Assembly (NCBI GenBank): GCA_027485615.1
Contig: JAIXQS010000144.1
Span: 1-64,000, forward strand
Direction of reading: 5' to 3'
Source of the DNA: Verrucomicrobiaceae bacterium
Lineage (GTDB): Bacteria > Verrucomicrobiota > Verrucomicrobiia > Verrucomicrobiales > Akkermansiaceae
DNA length: 64,000 nt
Position 1 is the stretch's first letter; every line of letters begins with the position of its first letter. The notes under the pieces were generated by a model that ran no database searches, had not been told where the DNA came from, and saw only the letters and a list, made by a program, of their open reading frames with translations. A program made the translations under genes and the position numbers. This document shows, piece by piece, positions 1-8,157 of the stretch.

Positions 1-250
1 CGAAAAAATATCTCCATTCGGGCGTAATACTTTGGGCAGTTTGAGGCAAAAAAGTAACTGAGAGTCCAAGTTTGTCTAATTTGTTTACGCTATCGTTTTC
101 AACGTAGGCATATAGGTTGACACCCCCATTTTCCTCAATCGGATCCCTATTCAGCCATCGGCCTTGGTCTGGCGCATAGTAGGCATCGGCGAAAGAGGAC
201 AGCGCGGCAATCAGGAGCAGGCATTGGAACATGCGTTGGATCGGTTTCAT
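1..250 (-). CDS. Secreted mini Rhs-core protein (3' end beyond window)
   Basis: The reading frame starts at ATG 248-250 and runs off the left edge. Residues 1-23 form a signal peptide (MKPIQRM, hydrophobic [10 protein letters not shown], then ADA). Directly after it comes the Rhs-repeat-associated core signature: [20 protein letters not shown] followed by [13 protein letters not shown] and a K-D-K-L-G-L-like end. In known Rhs/YD-repeat proteins this motif closes a very long beta-cage and precedes a variable toxin tip. Here the cage is absent and the core follows an export signal. The gene lies 27 bp downstream of the transglutaminase-like gene, so the two are probably co-transcribed. The variable C-terminus lies outside the window, so its activity is unknown. 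The Rhs-core identification is strong; function is not assigned. Confidence 0.75.
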   Translation of the reverse strand, partial: MKPIQRMFQCLLLIAALSSFADAYYAPDQGRWLNRDPIEENGGVNLYAYVENDSVNKLDKLGLSVTFLPQTAQSITPEWRYFF

Positions 251-277
251 TTTTTGTTTCTTAAATGTATTTGTAGG

Positions 278-1564
278 CTAGCGTGGAAAATATGCATTCG
301 GCGTATTGGGAAATGCGGGAGAATTTGAGGGGAATCCATATGAGTTCCCCTGCGGAAAGCCTGGTATTGGCGGCTGATGGGCACCCGGCACGACAGGTAA
401 GGCACCACCTGAAGACCGGAAGTGCAAATCAGCTTCATACCTCTGTCGCGCCATTTGCTGTGCTTGGATCATTTCATTCACCTTATGGATCTCATTATCG
501 TAAGGTCGCGGCGAGTGGATTGGAGCGGGAGTGCCGCCGACACTCAAACGAAGTGCTTCGGCTACACCGCCGAGATTCGGCGCAAGGCGGAACGCGGCGC
601 TCGCGGCGGCGATGGCATCCGCACGCTGTCCCTTGGCTTCTAAACAAGCTGTGCGGGAAGTCAGGAAAATGGCGAGGCACTGTTGCGCAGTCAGGTTCTC
701 CAAATAGCCACCCCGCTCCTCCTCATTGTGTGAAAGTGCGTGAGGCCATGTGCGGTAATAGGAGTCCGGATGACTCGTGTAGCCTCCAGCATTTGCCGCT
801 TCCACGTTGACGCGGGTGCCTTTGCCATCGTCCCAGCGGGCGAACAGGTGTCCTTTCGCGGCGACAAGATACATCGGGTAACCCATTCTTCTACCAAGGG
901 CTACGTAAAGAACGGGAAGCGAGGCACAGGTGCCAATTCGTGATTCACCCAGGCATCCGGTGAGGAATATCGAGTTGGGATTCGCGAAAAATTTGTCGTT
1001 GGACGTGTTTTGGCGGTCGGTAGTGGTTAAAGATGGGTCGTAGCGAACCTTGAAATCCTGACCAAGAACGGAGCACATCATGGCCATCTTCCAGCCAGCC
1101 TCGTTTCCAAACTCATTGGGCTTCTTCAGATAGTGATGACGGTTTCGATAGGTTTCTTGCATGATGGCTTTCGCCCATTGGTCGAGTGTATCCAAAGATT
1201 CGCGAATAATCCGACCTCTGTCGGAAGGAGGTAGGCCGGGGGTGACAGCGAGGTTCAGAAGCGCAATATCGGTGTTATCGGCAAGAGTTGGCTGGACAAG
1301 CAACGAATCGATAAGTTGCGGGGTGGTTAATTGTTGGGTCGGAGAGGTAACGGAATTTTGCTGGTCGCTATTATTTGAACTTACACTCCTTGAATTGAAG
1401 AAAAGCGCAGTGACGGAACACGCCACAATGCTTGTGACCACCATTAGAATGACGCGGGATTTGATCGCCTTGCTCTGCGAGCTGGCGATGGCTTCATTCC
1501 GAATCTGTGTGCGTTTTCCCACTTCTACCATATGCAATCGAGCGTTTCTGAGTAAGGCTGTCAA
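278..1564 (-). CDS. Membrane-anchored transglutaminase-like protein
   Basis: A 428-residue protein with a cytoplasmic N-terminus, one transmembrane helix (about residues 37-56), a Ser/Asn/Gln-rich linker and a transglutaminase-like cysteine-protease fold. The likely catalytic residues are Cys213 in GTCASLP and His239 in AAKGHLFARW, with an acidic partner around NVEAA. The C-terminal part has a TPR-like helix pair (TACLEAKGQRADAIAAASAA) and a Pro-rich tail. The start is TTG at 1564, preceded by GGAG 11 nt upstream. An ATG 11 codons further in has no visible ribosome site. It probably forms an operon with the mini Rhs-core gene downstream. The substrate cannot be told from sequence. Confidence 0.7.
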   Translation of the reverse strand: MTALLRNARLHMVEVGKRTQIRNEAIASSQSKAIKSRVILMVVTSIVACSVTALFFNSRSVSSNNSDQQNSVTSPTQQLTTPQLIDSLLVQPTLADNTDIALLNLAVTPGLPPSDRGRIIRESLDTLDQWAKAIMQETYRNRHHYLKKPNEFGNEAGWKMAMMCSVLGQDFKVRYDPSLTTTDRQNTSNDKFFANPNSIFLTGCLGESRIGTCASLPVLYVALGRRMGYPMYLVAAKGHLFARWDDGKGTRVNVEAANAGGYTSHPDSYYRTWPHALSHNEEERGGYLENLTAQQCLAIFLTSRTACLEAKGQRADAIAAASAAFRLAPNLGGVAEALRLSVGGTPAPIHSPRPYDNEIHKVNEMIQAQQMARQRYEADLHFRSSGGALPVVPGAHQPPIPGFPQGNSYGFPSNSPAFPNTPNAYFPR

Positions 1565-1654
1565 ACTATTTCACGCTCCAATAAGTTCCAAGTTTGTCAC
1601 CCACCTCGGACTAAAATTTGATTTCCCCGCAACACGTGTAGATTCGCGGCGGAC

Positions 1655-2485
1655 ATGCTCCGTTCCCATTTCATTTCCCTCCTCGCCATGGTGTCCGCAT
1701 CTCTGGCAGGTCGCGCCAGTCCACCGACGGCGGCCCCGAAGTCGCGTTTCGTCGCATGGAAGGATGCGGCCTATACTCCGGAGGGCTGGCCCTCGCGGCT
1801 GATCGCCGATCTTTACGTTCCTTCGGCGGATGCGCCGACGCCCGCCGTGCTGCTGATCCACGGCGGTGGCTGGAACGGAACGGAACGCCGCTCGGACATG
1901 GACGGCATCGCGCGGAATCTGGCGAAGCGCGGTTACTTCGTGATGAACGCAACCTACCGGCTCACCCCGGATTGGAAATTTCCCGCGCAAACGGATGACC
2001 TTGAACAAGCGCTGGCATACATGCGGAAAAATTCCGGCGAGTTGAACATCGACACCTCGCGCATCGCCACCTTCGGCTACTCGGCGGGCGGGCATCTCGC
2101 CGCTCTCATCGGCCTCGATCCCGCGAACGGCGTGAAAGCCATCGTCGCCGGCGGCGCACCGAGCGACCTTTCCTTTTGGCCGGATGGCAAACTCACCGGC
2201 CTGCTGTTAGGCGGCCCGGTCAAAGGCAATGAGGCGATCTACCGCAAGGCCTCACCCGTCCACCACGTGAAAAAGGGCAGCCCTCCCGTTTTCATCTACC
2301 ACGGCACCGCCGACGACCTTGTCCCCATGGAACATGCCAAGGCGTTCGTTTCCGCATTGGAGAAAAACGGCGTGCAGCACGAGACATACTGGATCGAAGG
2401 CCGCTCGCACATCATGTCCCACCTTTTTCCTGCCGGAGCCATCCGTGAGGCAACCGATTTCCTCGACAAACACCTGAAGGCATGA
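1655..2485 (+). CDS. Secreted alpha/beta-hydrolase (BD-FAE-like esterase)
   Basis: A 276-residue exported hydrolase with an N-terminal signal sequence (residues 1-19). It has the oxyanion motif HGGGW (69-73), nucleophile elbow GYSAGG (Ser143), an acid in HGTADDLVP (Asp220/221) and a catalytic His near RSHIMSH (His252). This layout matches the BD-FAE/acetyl-esterase group of hormone-sensitive-lipase-like enzymes that cleave short acyl esters. Its stop overlaps the start of the DoxX gene by 4 bp (ATGA), so it is the first gene of the lipid block that follows. It could act on acyl esters or polysaccharide acetyl groups; the context does not decide. Confidence 0.85.
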   Translation: MLRSHFISLLAMVSASLAGRASPPTAAPKSRFVAWKDAAYTPEGWPSRLIADLYVPSADAPTPAVLLIHGGGWNGTERRSDMDGIARNLAKRGYFVMNATYRLTPDWKFPAQTDDLEQALAYMRKNSGELNIDTSRIATFGYSAGGHLAALIGLDPANGVKAIVAGGAPSDLSFWPDGKLTGLLLGGPVKGNEAIYRKASPVHHVKKGSPPVFIYHGTADDLVPMEHAKAFVSALEKNGVQHETYWIEGRSHIMSHLFPAGAIREATDFLDKHLKA

Positions 2486-2904
2486 ACCTCCGCAACCTAT
2501 CGCGCTACCTCCTCGCGGCTTTCTTCATCGTCGCCGGAGCGAACCATTTCCGAGATCCGGCGACCTATCTATCGATGATGCCGCCGTGGCTCCCCGCCCA
2601 CGGGGCGTTGAATTTCATCAGCGGCGCGTCGGAAATCGCCGGCGGAATCGGCCTGCTGATTGCCCGCACGAGAACCGCGGCGGCGCTGGGCCTGCTCCTC
2701 CTGCTTGTTGCGATTTTCCCCGCGAACATCCACATCGCTCTCAACGGCTGGCCGGGCATGGACGTCCCGCGCTGGGTGCTGTGGGCGAGGCTGCCTTTCC
2801 AGTTGCTCTTCATCGGATGGGTGCTTTTATCCTGCCCGGGCCTGGCCGGAAAGATATGCTCGCTTTTCCCGCCTCGTCCCGCTCGCAACTTCCCTAAACC
2901 GTGA
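2482..2904 (+). CDS. DoxX-family membrane protein
   Basis: A 140-residue protein with four predicted transmembrane segments. The N-terminus LSRYLLAAFFIVAGANHF is the typical DoxX opening (a helix ending in G-x-N-H-F), followed by ISGASEIAGGIGLLI and LLLLVAIFPANIHIAL. DoxX-like proteins are small quinone- or redox-associated membrane proteins, mostly of unknown reaction. It is translationally coupled to the esterase upstream (4-bp overlap), and the next gene starts 11 bp downstream of its stop. It is probably a partner in the redox chemistry of the desaturase/FAD-oxidase cluster, by inference from position only. Confidence 0.85.
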   Translation: MNLRNLSRYLLAAFFIVAGANHFRDPATYLSMMPPWLPAHGALNFISGASEIAGGIGLLIARTRTAAALGLLLLLVAIFPANIHIALNGWPGMDVPRWVLWARLPFQLLFIGWVLLSCPGLAGKICSLFPPRPARNFPKP

Positions 2905-2915
2905 TACTCTCGGAC

Positions 2916-3506
2916 ATGTCTTTGAAAATCGCCCTCCAAACCCTCCCCCTCCTGCTGCTCGCCCTGTTGGTGATCGCGATCCTGATCCCCGCCTGCGCAC
3001 CCCATTTCGACACCGCCACGCGCACCAAGGAATACAAGGACGTCCTCTCCTCCACGAAAGCGGCGTCCTCTCAGAGCCCCTCATTGGAACCCTTCACCTC
3101 CTTTCTCCAGAAAATCGGCGACAAGGAATTCGTCCGTGAAAACACCGCCAAGGTCTATTCCGCCGATGCCTACCTGAACGACACGCTCGTCACCCATCGC
3201 GGCCCCGAGCAGATCATGGCCTATTTCCACAACACCGCCGACACCATGACCTCCTATCAGGTGACCATCGACGACATCGCCAGCAACGGCTCCGAGCACT
3301 ACGTCCGCTGGACGATGGTGTTCAGCGCGCCGAAACTCAACGGCGGCAAACCGGTCGAGTCCTGCGGCGTTTCCCACGTCCGCCTCAACGCCGACGGCAA
3401 GGTCACGATGCACCAGGATTTCTGGGACTCCGGCACGAACATCTACGGCCAGATCCCCGTCCTCGGCGGCGTCATCGAATCCATCCGCCGCCGTTTCGAA
3501 AAATAA
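2916..3506 (+). CDS. Membrane-anchored NTF2/SnoaL-like protein
   Basis: A 196-residue protein starting at ATG 2916; an upstream GTG at 2901 is also possible. Residues 1-25 are a hydrophobic export segment ending LIPAC, which could be a weak lipobox, so it may be a lipoprotein. The rest is an NTF2-like cone: FTSFLQKIGDKEFV, an ASNGSEHYVRWTMVF strand and ADGKVTMHQDFWDSG. Such SnoaL-like proteins recur beside FAD-oxidoreductase/DUF1365/CFA genes in other bacteria (family knowledge). It is followed after 12 bp by the desaturase. The proteins of this fold bind small hydrophobic ligands; no catalytic residue assignment is made. Confidence 0.75.
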   Translation: MSLKIALQTLPLLLLALLVIAILIPACAPHFDTATRTKEYKDVLSSTKAASSQSPSLEPFTSFLQKIGDKEFVRENTAKVYSADAYLNDTLVTHRGPEQIMAYFHNTADTMTSYQVTIDDIASNGSEHYVRWTMVFSAPKLNGGKPVESCGVSHVRLNADGKVTMHQDFWDSGTNIYGQIPVLGGVIESIRRRFEK

Positions 3507-3518
3507 ATTCCGCCAACC

Positions 3519-4484
3519 ATGACTACTCGCATCAAGGCTCTCACGACCCTCCTCGGCCAATGGTGGGACTCCGACTACCGGGCTCCCGGCTCGCCGGATC
3601 CCTCCACGCTTCCAGACAAGGTGGACTGGCAGCGAACGATCCCGTTTATCTTCCTCCATCTTGGATGCCTCGCCGTTCTCTGGGTCGGCATCAGCCCTGT
3701 GCCGGTCATCGCGGCGGTCGCCCTGTATTTCGTCCGCATGTTCGCGATCACCGGATTTTACCACCGCTACTTTTCGCACCGCTCCTACAAGACCTCCCGC
3801 GCCTTCCAGTTCATCCTCGCCATCGTGGGAAATACCTCGATGCAGCGCGGCTCGCTCTGGTGGGCAGCCACGCACCGCCACCACCACAAGCATTCAGACG
3901 AGGAGGAGGACATCCACTCGCCGCGCGTCAGCGGCTTCCTATGGTCGCACATCGGCTGGCTCACCTCGAAACGGAATTTCCCCACCAACTACAAGGCGAT
4001 CCCGGATCTCGTGAAGTTCCCGGAGCTTGTTTTCCTGAACCGCTTCGACCAGCTCGTCCCCATCGCGTTCGGCATCGTGATGCTCGCCATCGGGTGGGCG
4101 CTGGAAACCTTCGCCCCTTCGCTCGGCACGACGATGTGGCAGTTCTTCGTGTGGACGTTCTTCATCTCCACCACCGTCCTGCTGCACGGCACCCTGTTCA
4201 TCAACTCCCTTGCCCATGTGTGGGGGAAACGCCGCTTCGCCACCGAGGACGACTCCCGCAACAATTTCTTCCTCGCCCTCATCACCCTCGGCGAGGGCTG
4301 GCACAACAACCACCACCGCTTCCCGCACTCCACGCGCCAGGGCTTTCTGCCTCACGAGATCGACCCCACCTACTACATCCTTCGTATCTTGGAAAAGTTC
4401 CGTCTTGTCTGGGATCTCCGCCCCGTGCCCGAGGCCGTGATGGAGGAGGCGCGCAACAACCCGCTCACGCGCCATGAGCGGTAA
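3519..4484 (+). CDS. Membrane fatty-acid (acyl-CoA/lipid) desaturase
   Basis: A 321-residue integral-membrane di-iron desaturase. The three histidine boxes are complete: HRYFSHR (82-88), HRHHHKH (119-125) and HNNHHRFPH (262-270), with the extra His in NSLAHVWG (His233). Four transmembrane helices flank them. It belongs to the delta-9 stearoyl-CoA desaturase-like branch, which introduces a double bond into a saturated acyl chain. Its 3' end overlaps the following FAD-enzyme gene by 11 bp, so the two are translationally coupled. That pairing suggests it supplies an unsaturated chain for the downstream enzymes. Confidence 0.93.
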   Translation: MTTRIKALTTLLGQWWDSDYRAPGSPDPSTLPDKVDWQRTIPFIFLHLGCLAVLWVGISPVPVIAAVALYFVRMFAITGFYHRYFSHRSYKTSRAFQFILAIVGNTSMQRGSLWWAATHRHHHKHSDEEEDIHSPRVSGFLWSHIGWLTSKRNFPTNYKAIPDLVKFPELVFLNRFDQLVPIAFGIVMLAIGWALETFAPSLGTTMWQFFVWTFFISTTVLLHGTLFINSLAHVWGKRRFATEDDSRNNFFLALITLGEGWHNNHHRFPHSTRQGFLPHEIDPTYYILRILEKFRLVWDLRPVPEAVMEEARNNPLTRHER

Positions 4485-5760
4485 GCCCATCCCCGCAATG
4501 GGCGGCAAGCCGAAGCTCGCCATCATCGGCACCGGCATCTCCGGCCTCGCCTGCGCTCATTTCCTGAAAAGGGATTTCGATCTCACTCTCTACGAAAAGG
4601 ACGGACGCATCGGCGGCCATTCCAACACCGTCGAGGTTCCGGAGAACGGCAAGATGCTGCCGCTCGACACAGGGTTCATGGTTTACAACGAGGTCACCTA
4701 CCCGCACCTCACCAGGTTATTCAAGGAGCTGAATGTCGACACCAAGCCGACCGACATGTCCTTCTCCGTCCAGCACGCAGACGCGGGGATCGAGTTCAAC
4801 GGCGGCTCCGTGAACCTGCTTTTCTCCCAGCGCAAGAACCTGCTCCGCCCGCGTTTCTGGAAAATGCTGCTCCAGATCAACCGCTTCAACAAGGAGACCG
4901 TAGCCGAGCTGGCGGATCCGAAATACGGCGATGTCACGCTCGCCGAATACGTCGCCGCGCGCGGATACGGCCGTGATTTCCTCGAATGGTATCTCGCCCC
5001 CATGGCTGCCGCCGTCTGGTCGTCCCCGCCCGAGCGCATCGATTCCTTCCCCGCCCGCACCCTGATGCGCTTCTGGCACAACCACGGTTTCCTGGGCCTC
5101 GACACCCAGCACCCATGGCGCACTGTGAGCGGCGGCTCCCGCGAGTATGTGAAAGCCATCACCGCGCCTTTCACCGACCGCATCCTCAGGGGCAACGCCG
5201 TCACCGCGGTGAGCGGAACCACACTCACCCTGGCCGACGGCACCGCCCACACTTTCGACAAAGTCATCTTCGCCTCCCACGGCGACCAATCACTCGCCCT
5301 TCTCTCCGCACCCACCGCGCTCGAAAGGGAGATCCTGGGGCCTTTCGAATACCAGCCGAACAAGGCCATCGTCCACACCGACGCCCGTTTCATGCCCCGC
5401 ACCCGCCGCGCATGGGCTTCATGGAATTACCGCGTCGATCCCTCGGGAAAACACTCCACCCACTACTGGATGAACCGCCTCCAGGGAGTTTCCGACAAAG
5501 TGGATTACTTCGTCTCCATCAACCCGCCCGATGGCATCCCTGAGGAAAAAATCATCCACCGCCTGAACTACGAGCACCCCCTCTTCACCGCCGCCGCCAT
5601 CACCGCCCAATCCCGCATCCCCGAGCTCCACGAAGCCGCCCTCACCACCCACCGCCACTACTGCGGCGCATGGCAACGCTACGGCTTCCACGAGGACGGC
5701 ATCTGGTCTGCCTACCGCCTCTGCAAGGAAATCCTCAACCGCGATCCGAATTTTTCTTAA
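4474..5760 (+). CDS. FAD-dependent amine oxidase-like oxidoreductase (COG2907)
   Basis: A 428-residue flavoprotein with the dinucleotide-binding motif IGTGISGLACAHFL near the N-terminus, then YEKDGRIGGHSNT, typical of NAD(P)-binding Rossmann/amine-oxidase flavoproteins of the COG2907 group. The substrate region contains DTGFMVYNEVTYPHL and a C-terminal FAD loop around CGAWQRYGFHEDGI. Members of this group nearly always neighbour DUF1365 and CFA-like genes, as here, and have been linked to modification of phospholipid acyl chains. The precise reaction (desaturation or oxidation of a methylated chain) is inference. It overlaps the desaturase by 11 bp. Confidence 0.88.
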   Translation: MSGKPIPAMGGKPKLAIIGTGISGLACAHFLKRDFDLTLYEKDGRIGGHSNTVEVPENGKMLPLDTGFMVYNEVTYPHLTRLFKELNVDTKPTDMSFSVQHADAGIEFNGGSVNLLFSQRKNLLRPRFWKMLLQINRFNKETVAELADPKYGDVTLAEYVAARGYGRDFLEWYLAPMAAAVWSSPPERIDSFPARTLMRFWHNHGFLGLDTQHPWRTVSGGSREYVKAITAPFTDRILRGNAVTAVSGTTLTLADGTAHTFDKVIFASHGDQSLALLSAPTALEREILGPFEYQPNKAIVHTDARFMPRTRRAWASWNYRVDPSGKHSTHYWMNRLQGVSDKVDYFVSINPPDGIPEEKIIHRLNYEHPLFTAAAITAQSRIPELHEAALTTHRHYCGAWQRYGFHEDGIWSAYRLCKEILNRDPNFS

Positions 5761-5903
5761 CCGCGAATGAACGCCAATGAACGCGAATTTTCAGAAGTTA
5801 AACCCCTCTTCATCCCATTCTTCCATCTGCGTGAATCTGCGTGAATCTGCGGTTGAAAAAACTCTTAATTCGCGTCCATTCGCGTCCATTCGCGGTTAAA
5901 ATC
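5758..5903 (+). repeat. Intergenic repeat block with long inverted repeat
   Basis: The 150-bp gap between the FAD enzyme and DUF1365 is almost entirely repeats. The left arm (about 5758-5790) reads AACCGCGAATG, ACGCCAATG, AACGCGAATT. The right arm (about 5868-5902) is its imperfect reverse complement, TTCGCGTCCA twice then TTCGCGGTT. Between them is a tandem of CTGCGTGAAT. The arms could form a long hairpin in the transcript. Related units occur at 8100-8157, near 44871 and at 60796-60850. No transposase or tRNA-like signal accompanies it. Confidence 0.8.
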
Positions 5904-5910
5904 TTCATCC

Positions 5911-6663
5911 ATGTCCCACGCTCCATCCCTCTACGAATGCCGCGTGAACCACACCCGCATCTCCCCAAAGAAACATGCATTCACCTACCGCGTCTTCATG
6001 CTCGCCATCGACCTCGATGACTTCCCGAAACTCCCTCTCCTTTCCAAGAACCGCTTCAACCTCTTCTCCATCGACGACCGCGACCACATCCTCACCGAGC
6101 CCGAAAAATCCACCCGAGAAAACCTCACCGCATGGCTCGCCGAAAAAGCAACCACCATCCCCGCCGACGCCCGCATCATCCTGCTCACTTTTCCCCGCGT
6201 CCTGGGCTACGCCTTCAACCCCGTATCCTTCTACTACATTTCCAGTAAATCCGGCGAGCCCATCACCGCCGTCGCCGAGGTCACGAACACCTACCGGGAA
6301 ATGAAACTCTTCCCCCTTGGCGTGCCGGACGCCGAGGGAAAATTCGACCATCTAATCGCCAAAAATTTCTACGTATCCCCCTTCTCCGATCCCAACGACG
6401 CCTTCCACTTCCGTATCGGCCAACCCGGGGAAAAGTGGCACGTATCCATCAACAACCTCACCGAAGGCAAGCCCACCCTCATGTCCTCCATCACCGGCGA
6501 GCGCCGCGAGCTCACCACCGCCCGCCTCGCCCTCTACGCCCTGAAATACCCCCTCATCTCCCTCTCCATCATCTTCCGAATTCACCTCCACGCCCTCCTC
6601 CTCTTCCTCAAGAAAATCCCCCACTTCCCGAAATCCACGCCCGTGAAAGGACCCGCGATTTAG
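5911..6663 (+). CDS. DUF1365 protein of the lipid-modification cluster
   Basis: A 250-residue DUF1365 (COG3496) protein. Recognisable family features are the opening LYECRVNHTRISPKKHAFTY, the conserved VLGYAFNPVSFYY segment, EVTNTYREMKLF, and KNFYVSPFSDPNDAFHFRI. The fold and reaction are not established. Family members sit between a COG2907 flavoprotein and a CFA-like methyltransferase, exactly as here. There is no signal peptide; the C-terminus is hydrophobic (YPLISLSIIFRIHLHALLLF), suggesting membrane attachment. The stop codon TAG lies inside a dispersed palindrome (6654-6671). Confidence 0.9.
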   Translation: MSHAPSLYECRVNHTRISPKKHAFTYRVFMLAIDLDDFPKLPLLSKNRFNLFSIDDRDHILTEPEKSTRENLTAWLAEKATTIPADARIILLTFPRVLGYAFNPVSFYYISSKSGEPITAVAEVTNTYREMKLFPLGVPDAEGKFDHLIAKNFYVSPFSDPNDAFHFRIGQPGEKWHVSINNLTEGKPTLMSSITGERRELTTARLALYALKYPLISLSIIFRIHLHALLLFLKKIPHFPKSTPVKGPAI

Positions 6664-6671
6664 AAATCGTG
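6654..6671 (-). repeat. Dispersed palindrome, family A (copy 1)
   Basis: The sequence CGCGATTTAGAAATCGTG is a near-perfect palindrome around a TAG centre. It supplies the stop codon of the DUF1365 gene. Two further copies lie at 11685-11702 and 29241-29258, in the opposite orientation relative to the plus strand. Similarity with the 11685 copy extends into the flank (GGGTTGTC and GGTGGAAGA on the minus strand), so this is a dispersed repeat rather than a chance palindrome. It may act as a transcription-processing or termination hairpin. Confidence 0.65.
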
Positions 6672-6727
6672 ACAACCCCAGCCTCTTCCACCGATCACCT
6701 CCCACTCGGCACTTTCCACTCTTCCCC

Positions 6728-8092
6728 ATGAACCCCGTCCATTCTGAACTCTGCGACCCTCAGGGATCTCTTCGCCTCTGCGGCAAAAAATCCGCCACCC
6801 TCCCGGAAAAGATCGTCCTCTCGCTTCTCCGCAAATTCACACAAGGCGGACTCTCCCTCTCATACCCGGATGGACAAACCCTCCACTTCGGCGAAGCCGG
6901 CGCCCCCATCACCGCCCGCATCACCCTCAACAACCCTGCGGAGTTCTACAAACGCTGCGCCTTCTACGGCAACATCGGCATGGGCGAGGCCTACACCGAC
7001 GGCGTCTGGGACACCCCCGACATCGCGGCCGTCATCTCGTGGTTTGCCATGAACATGACCGCCCTCCAGGGCGACGACTCCGATTCCTCCACCCTCCCCG
7101 GCGTCAACCTCCTGAAGATCGTCAACTGGTTCCGCCACCTCAAGCGCTCCAACACCGTCGAGACCTCCCGCCGCAACATCGCCGAGCACTACGATCTCGG
7201 TAACGAGTTCTACTCCCTCTGGCTCGATGAGACGATGACCTACTCCTCCGCGAAGTTCACCCCGGAAAAACACCGAAGGCCTGTAGGTGTTTTGGACAGG
7301 AGCTCAGCGACGTGGGGCGAAGCCCCGAAGTGCCGTGAGGTGGCGCTGAGTCAAACGCAAACCCTCGCCGAAGCGCAGGCCGAAAAATACGACGCCCTCT
7401 GCCGAAAACTGAAACTAAAGCCCACCGACCACGTCCTCGAGATCGGCTGCGGCTGGGGCGGTTTCTCCCACCACGCCGCCAAAAACTACGGCTGCAAAGT
7501 CACCGCCGTCACCATCTCCGAAGCGCAAGCCGCCTACGCCCGCCAACGCATCGAAACCGCCGGCCTCGCCCACCTCGTCGAGATCCGCATCCAGGACTAC
7601 CGCCACATCACCGGAAAATTCGACAAGATCGCCTCCATCGAGATGCTCGAAGCCGTCGGTCACAAGTTCCACGAGCCCTTCTTCGCGAAATGCCACGAGG
7701 TCCTCACGCCCCATGGACTACTGGGAGTGCAGTACATCACCGTTCCCGACAACCGATACCAATCGCTCACCAAAGGCGTCGATTGGATCCAGAAAGTCAT
7801 CTTCCCCGGCTCCCTCCTGCTCTCCGTCGGCCGCGTCAACGAAGCCATCAACAAGACCGGCAACCTGTTTCTCCACCACCTCGAAGACCTCGGCCTTGAC
7901 TATGCCCGCACCCTTTCCACCTGGCACGAAACCTTCAACGCCAAGCTCGACCAAATCCGCCCCCTCGGCTTCGACGAACCCTTCATCCGCACCTGGAACT
8001 ACTACCTGAAATACTGCGAAGCCGGCTTCGCCACCCGCAACATCTCCGTCGTCCAGGCCATCTACACGCGACCGAACAATTTGAAACTTTAA
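6728..8092 (+). CDS. Cyclopropane-fatty-acid-synthase-like SAM methyltransferase with in-frame insert
   Basis: A 454-residue protein of the CFA synthase family (COG2230). It has an N-terminal lipid-binding region (residues 1-150), RRNIAEHYDLGNEFYSLWLD before the active site, the SAM motif VLEIGCGWGGFSHHAA (about 236-251), IEMLEAVGHK and a C-terminal YYLKYCEAGF. These enzymes transfer a methyl or methylene group from SAM to unsaturated phospholipid acyl chains at the inner membrane face. Residues 181-209 have no counterpart in the family and correspond to a palindromic DNA element inserted in frame (7268-7354). It could still be functional because the frame is kept, but the insert lies between the conserved YSSAKF and the SAM domain. 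Confidence 0.92.
   Translation: MNPVHSELCDPQGSLRLCGKKSATLPEKIVLSLLRKFTQGGLSLSYPDGQTLHFGEAGAPITARITLNNPAEFYKRCAFYGNIGMGEAYTDGVWDTPDIAAVISWFAMNMTALQGDDSDSSTLPGVNLLKIVNWFRHLKRSNTVETSRRNIAEHYDLGNEFYSLWLDETMTYSSAKFTPEKHRRPVGVLDRSSATWGEAPKCREVALSQTQTLAEAQAEKYDALCRKLKLKPTDHVLEIGCGWGGFSHHAAKNYGCKVTAVTISEAQAAYARQRIETAGLAHLVEIRIQDYRHITGKFDKIASIEMLEAVGHKFHEPFFAKCHEVLTPHGLLGVQYITVPDNRYQSLTKGVDWIQKVIFPGSLLLSVGRVNEAINKTGNLFLHHLEDLGLDYARTLSTWHETFNAKLDQIRPLGFDEPFIRTWNYYLKYCEAGFATRNISVVQAIYTRPNNLKL
7268..7354 (+). repeat. In-frame palindromic element inside the CFA-like gene
   Basis: About 87 bp (29 codons) interrupt the otherwise family-typical run from YSSAKFTPE to TQTLAEAQAEKY. The DNA contains nested inverted repeats: CTCAGCG (7303-7309) pairs with CGCTGAG (7344-7350), and GGGGC (7314-7318) pairs with GCCCC (7322-7326) around a GAA loop. 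The encoded peptide (KHRRPVGVLDRSS, then ATWGEAPKCREVALSQ) is Arg-rich and low in hydrophobic order, unlike the host protein. The insertion keeps the frame. This resembles protein-coding palindromic elements such as those of Rickettsia, although no sequence relation is claimed. Borders are accurate only to a few bases. Confidence 0.65.
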
Positions 8093-8099
8093 ACCTCAA

Positions 8100-8157
8100 G
8101 ATTCCTTAATCCCAGCTTTGCGTCCCTTTGCGGACTCTGCGCCTTTGCGGTGAAAAA
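8100..8157 (+). repeat. Dispersed CTTTGCGG-type repeat overlapping a start codon
   Basis: Short degenerate units GCGTCCCTTTGCGG, ACTCTGCGCCTTTGCGG and GTGAAAAAC run together between the CFA-like and DUF2062 genes. The last unit contains the GTG used as start codon of the DUF2062 gene at 8150. An inverted relative lies near 44871-44895 (CGCAAAGGCGCGG). Such units are scattered through intergenic regions of many environmental bacteria. Confidence 0.6.
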
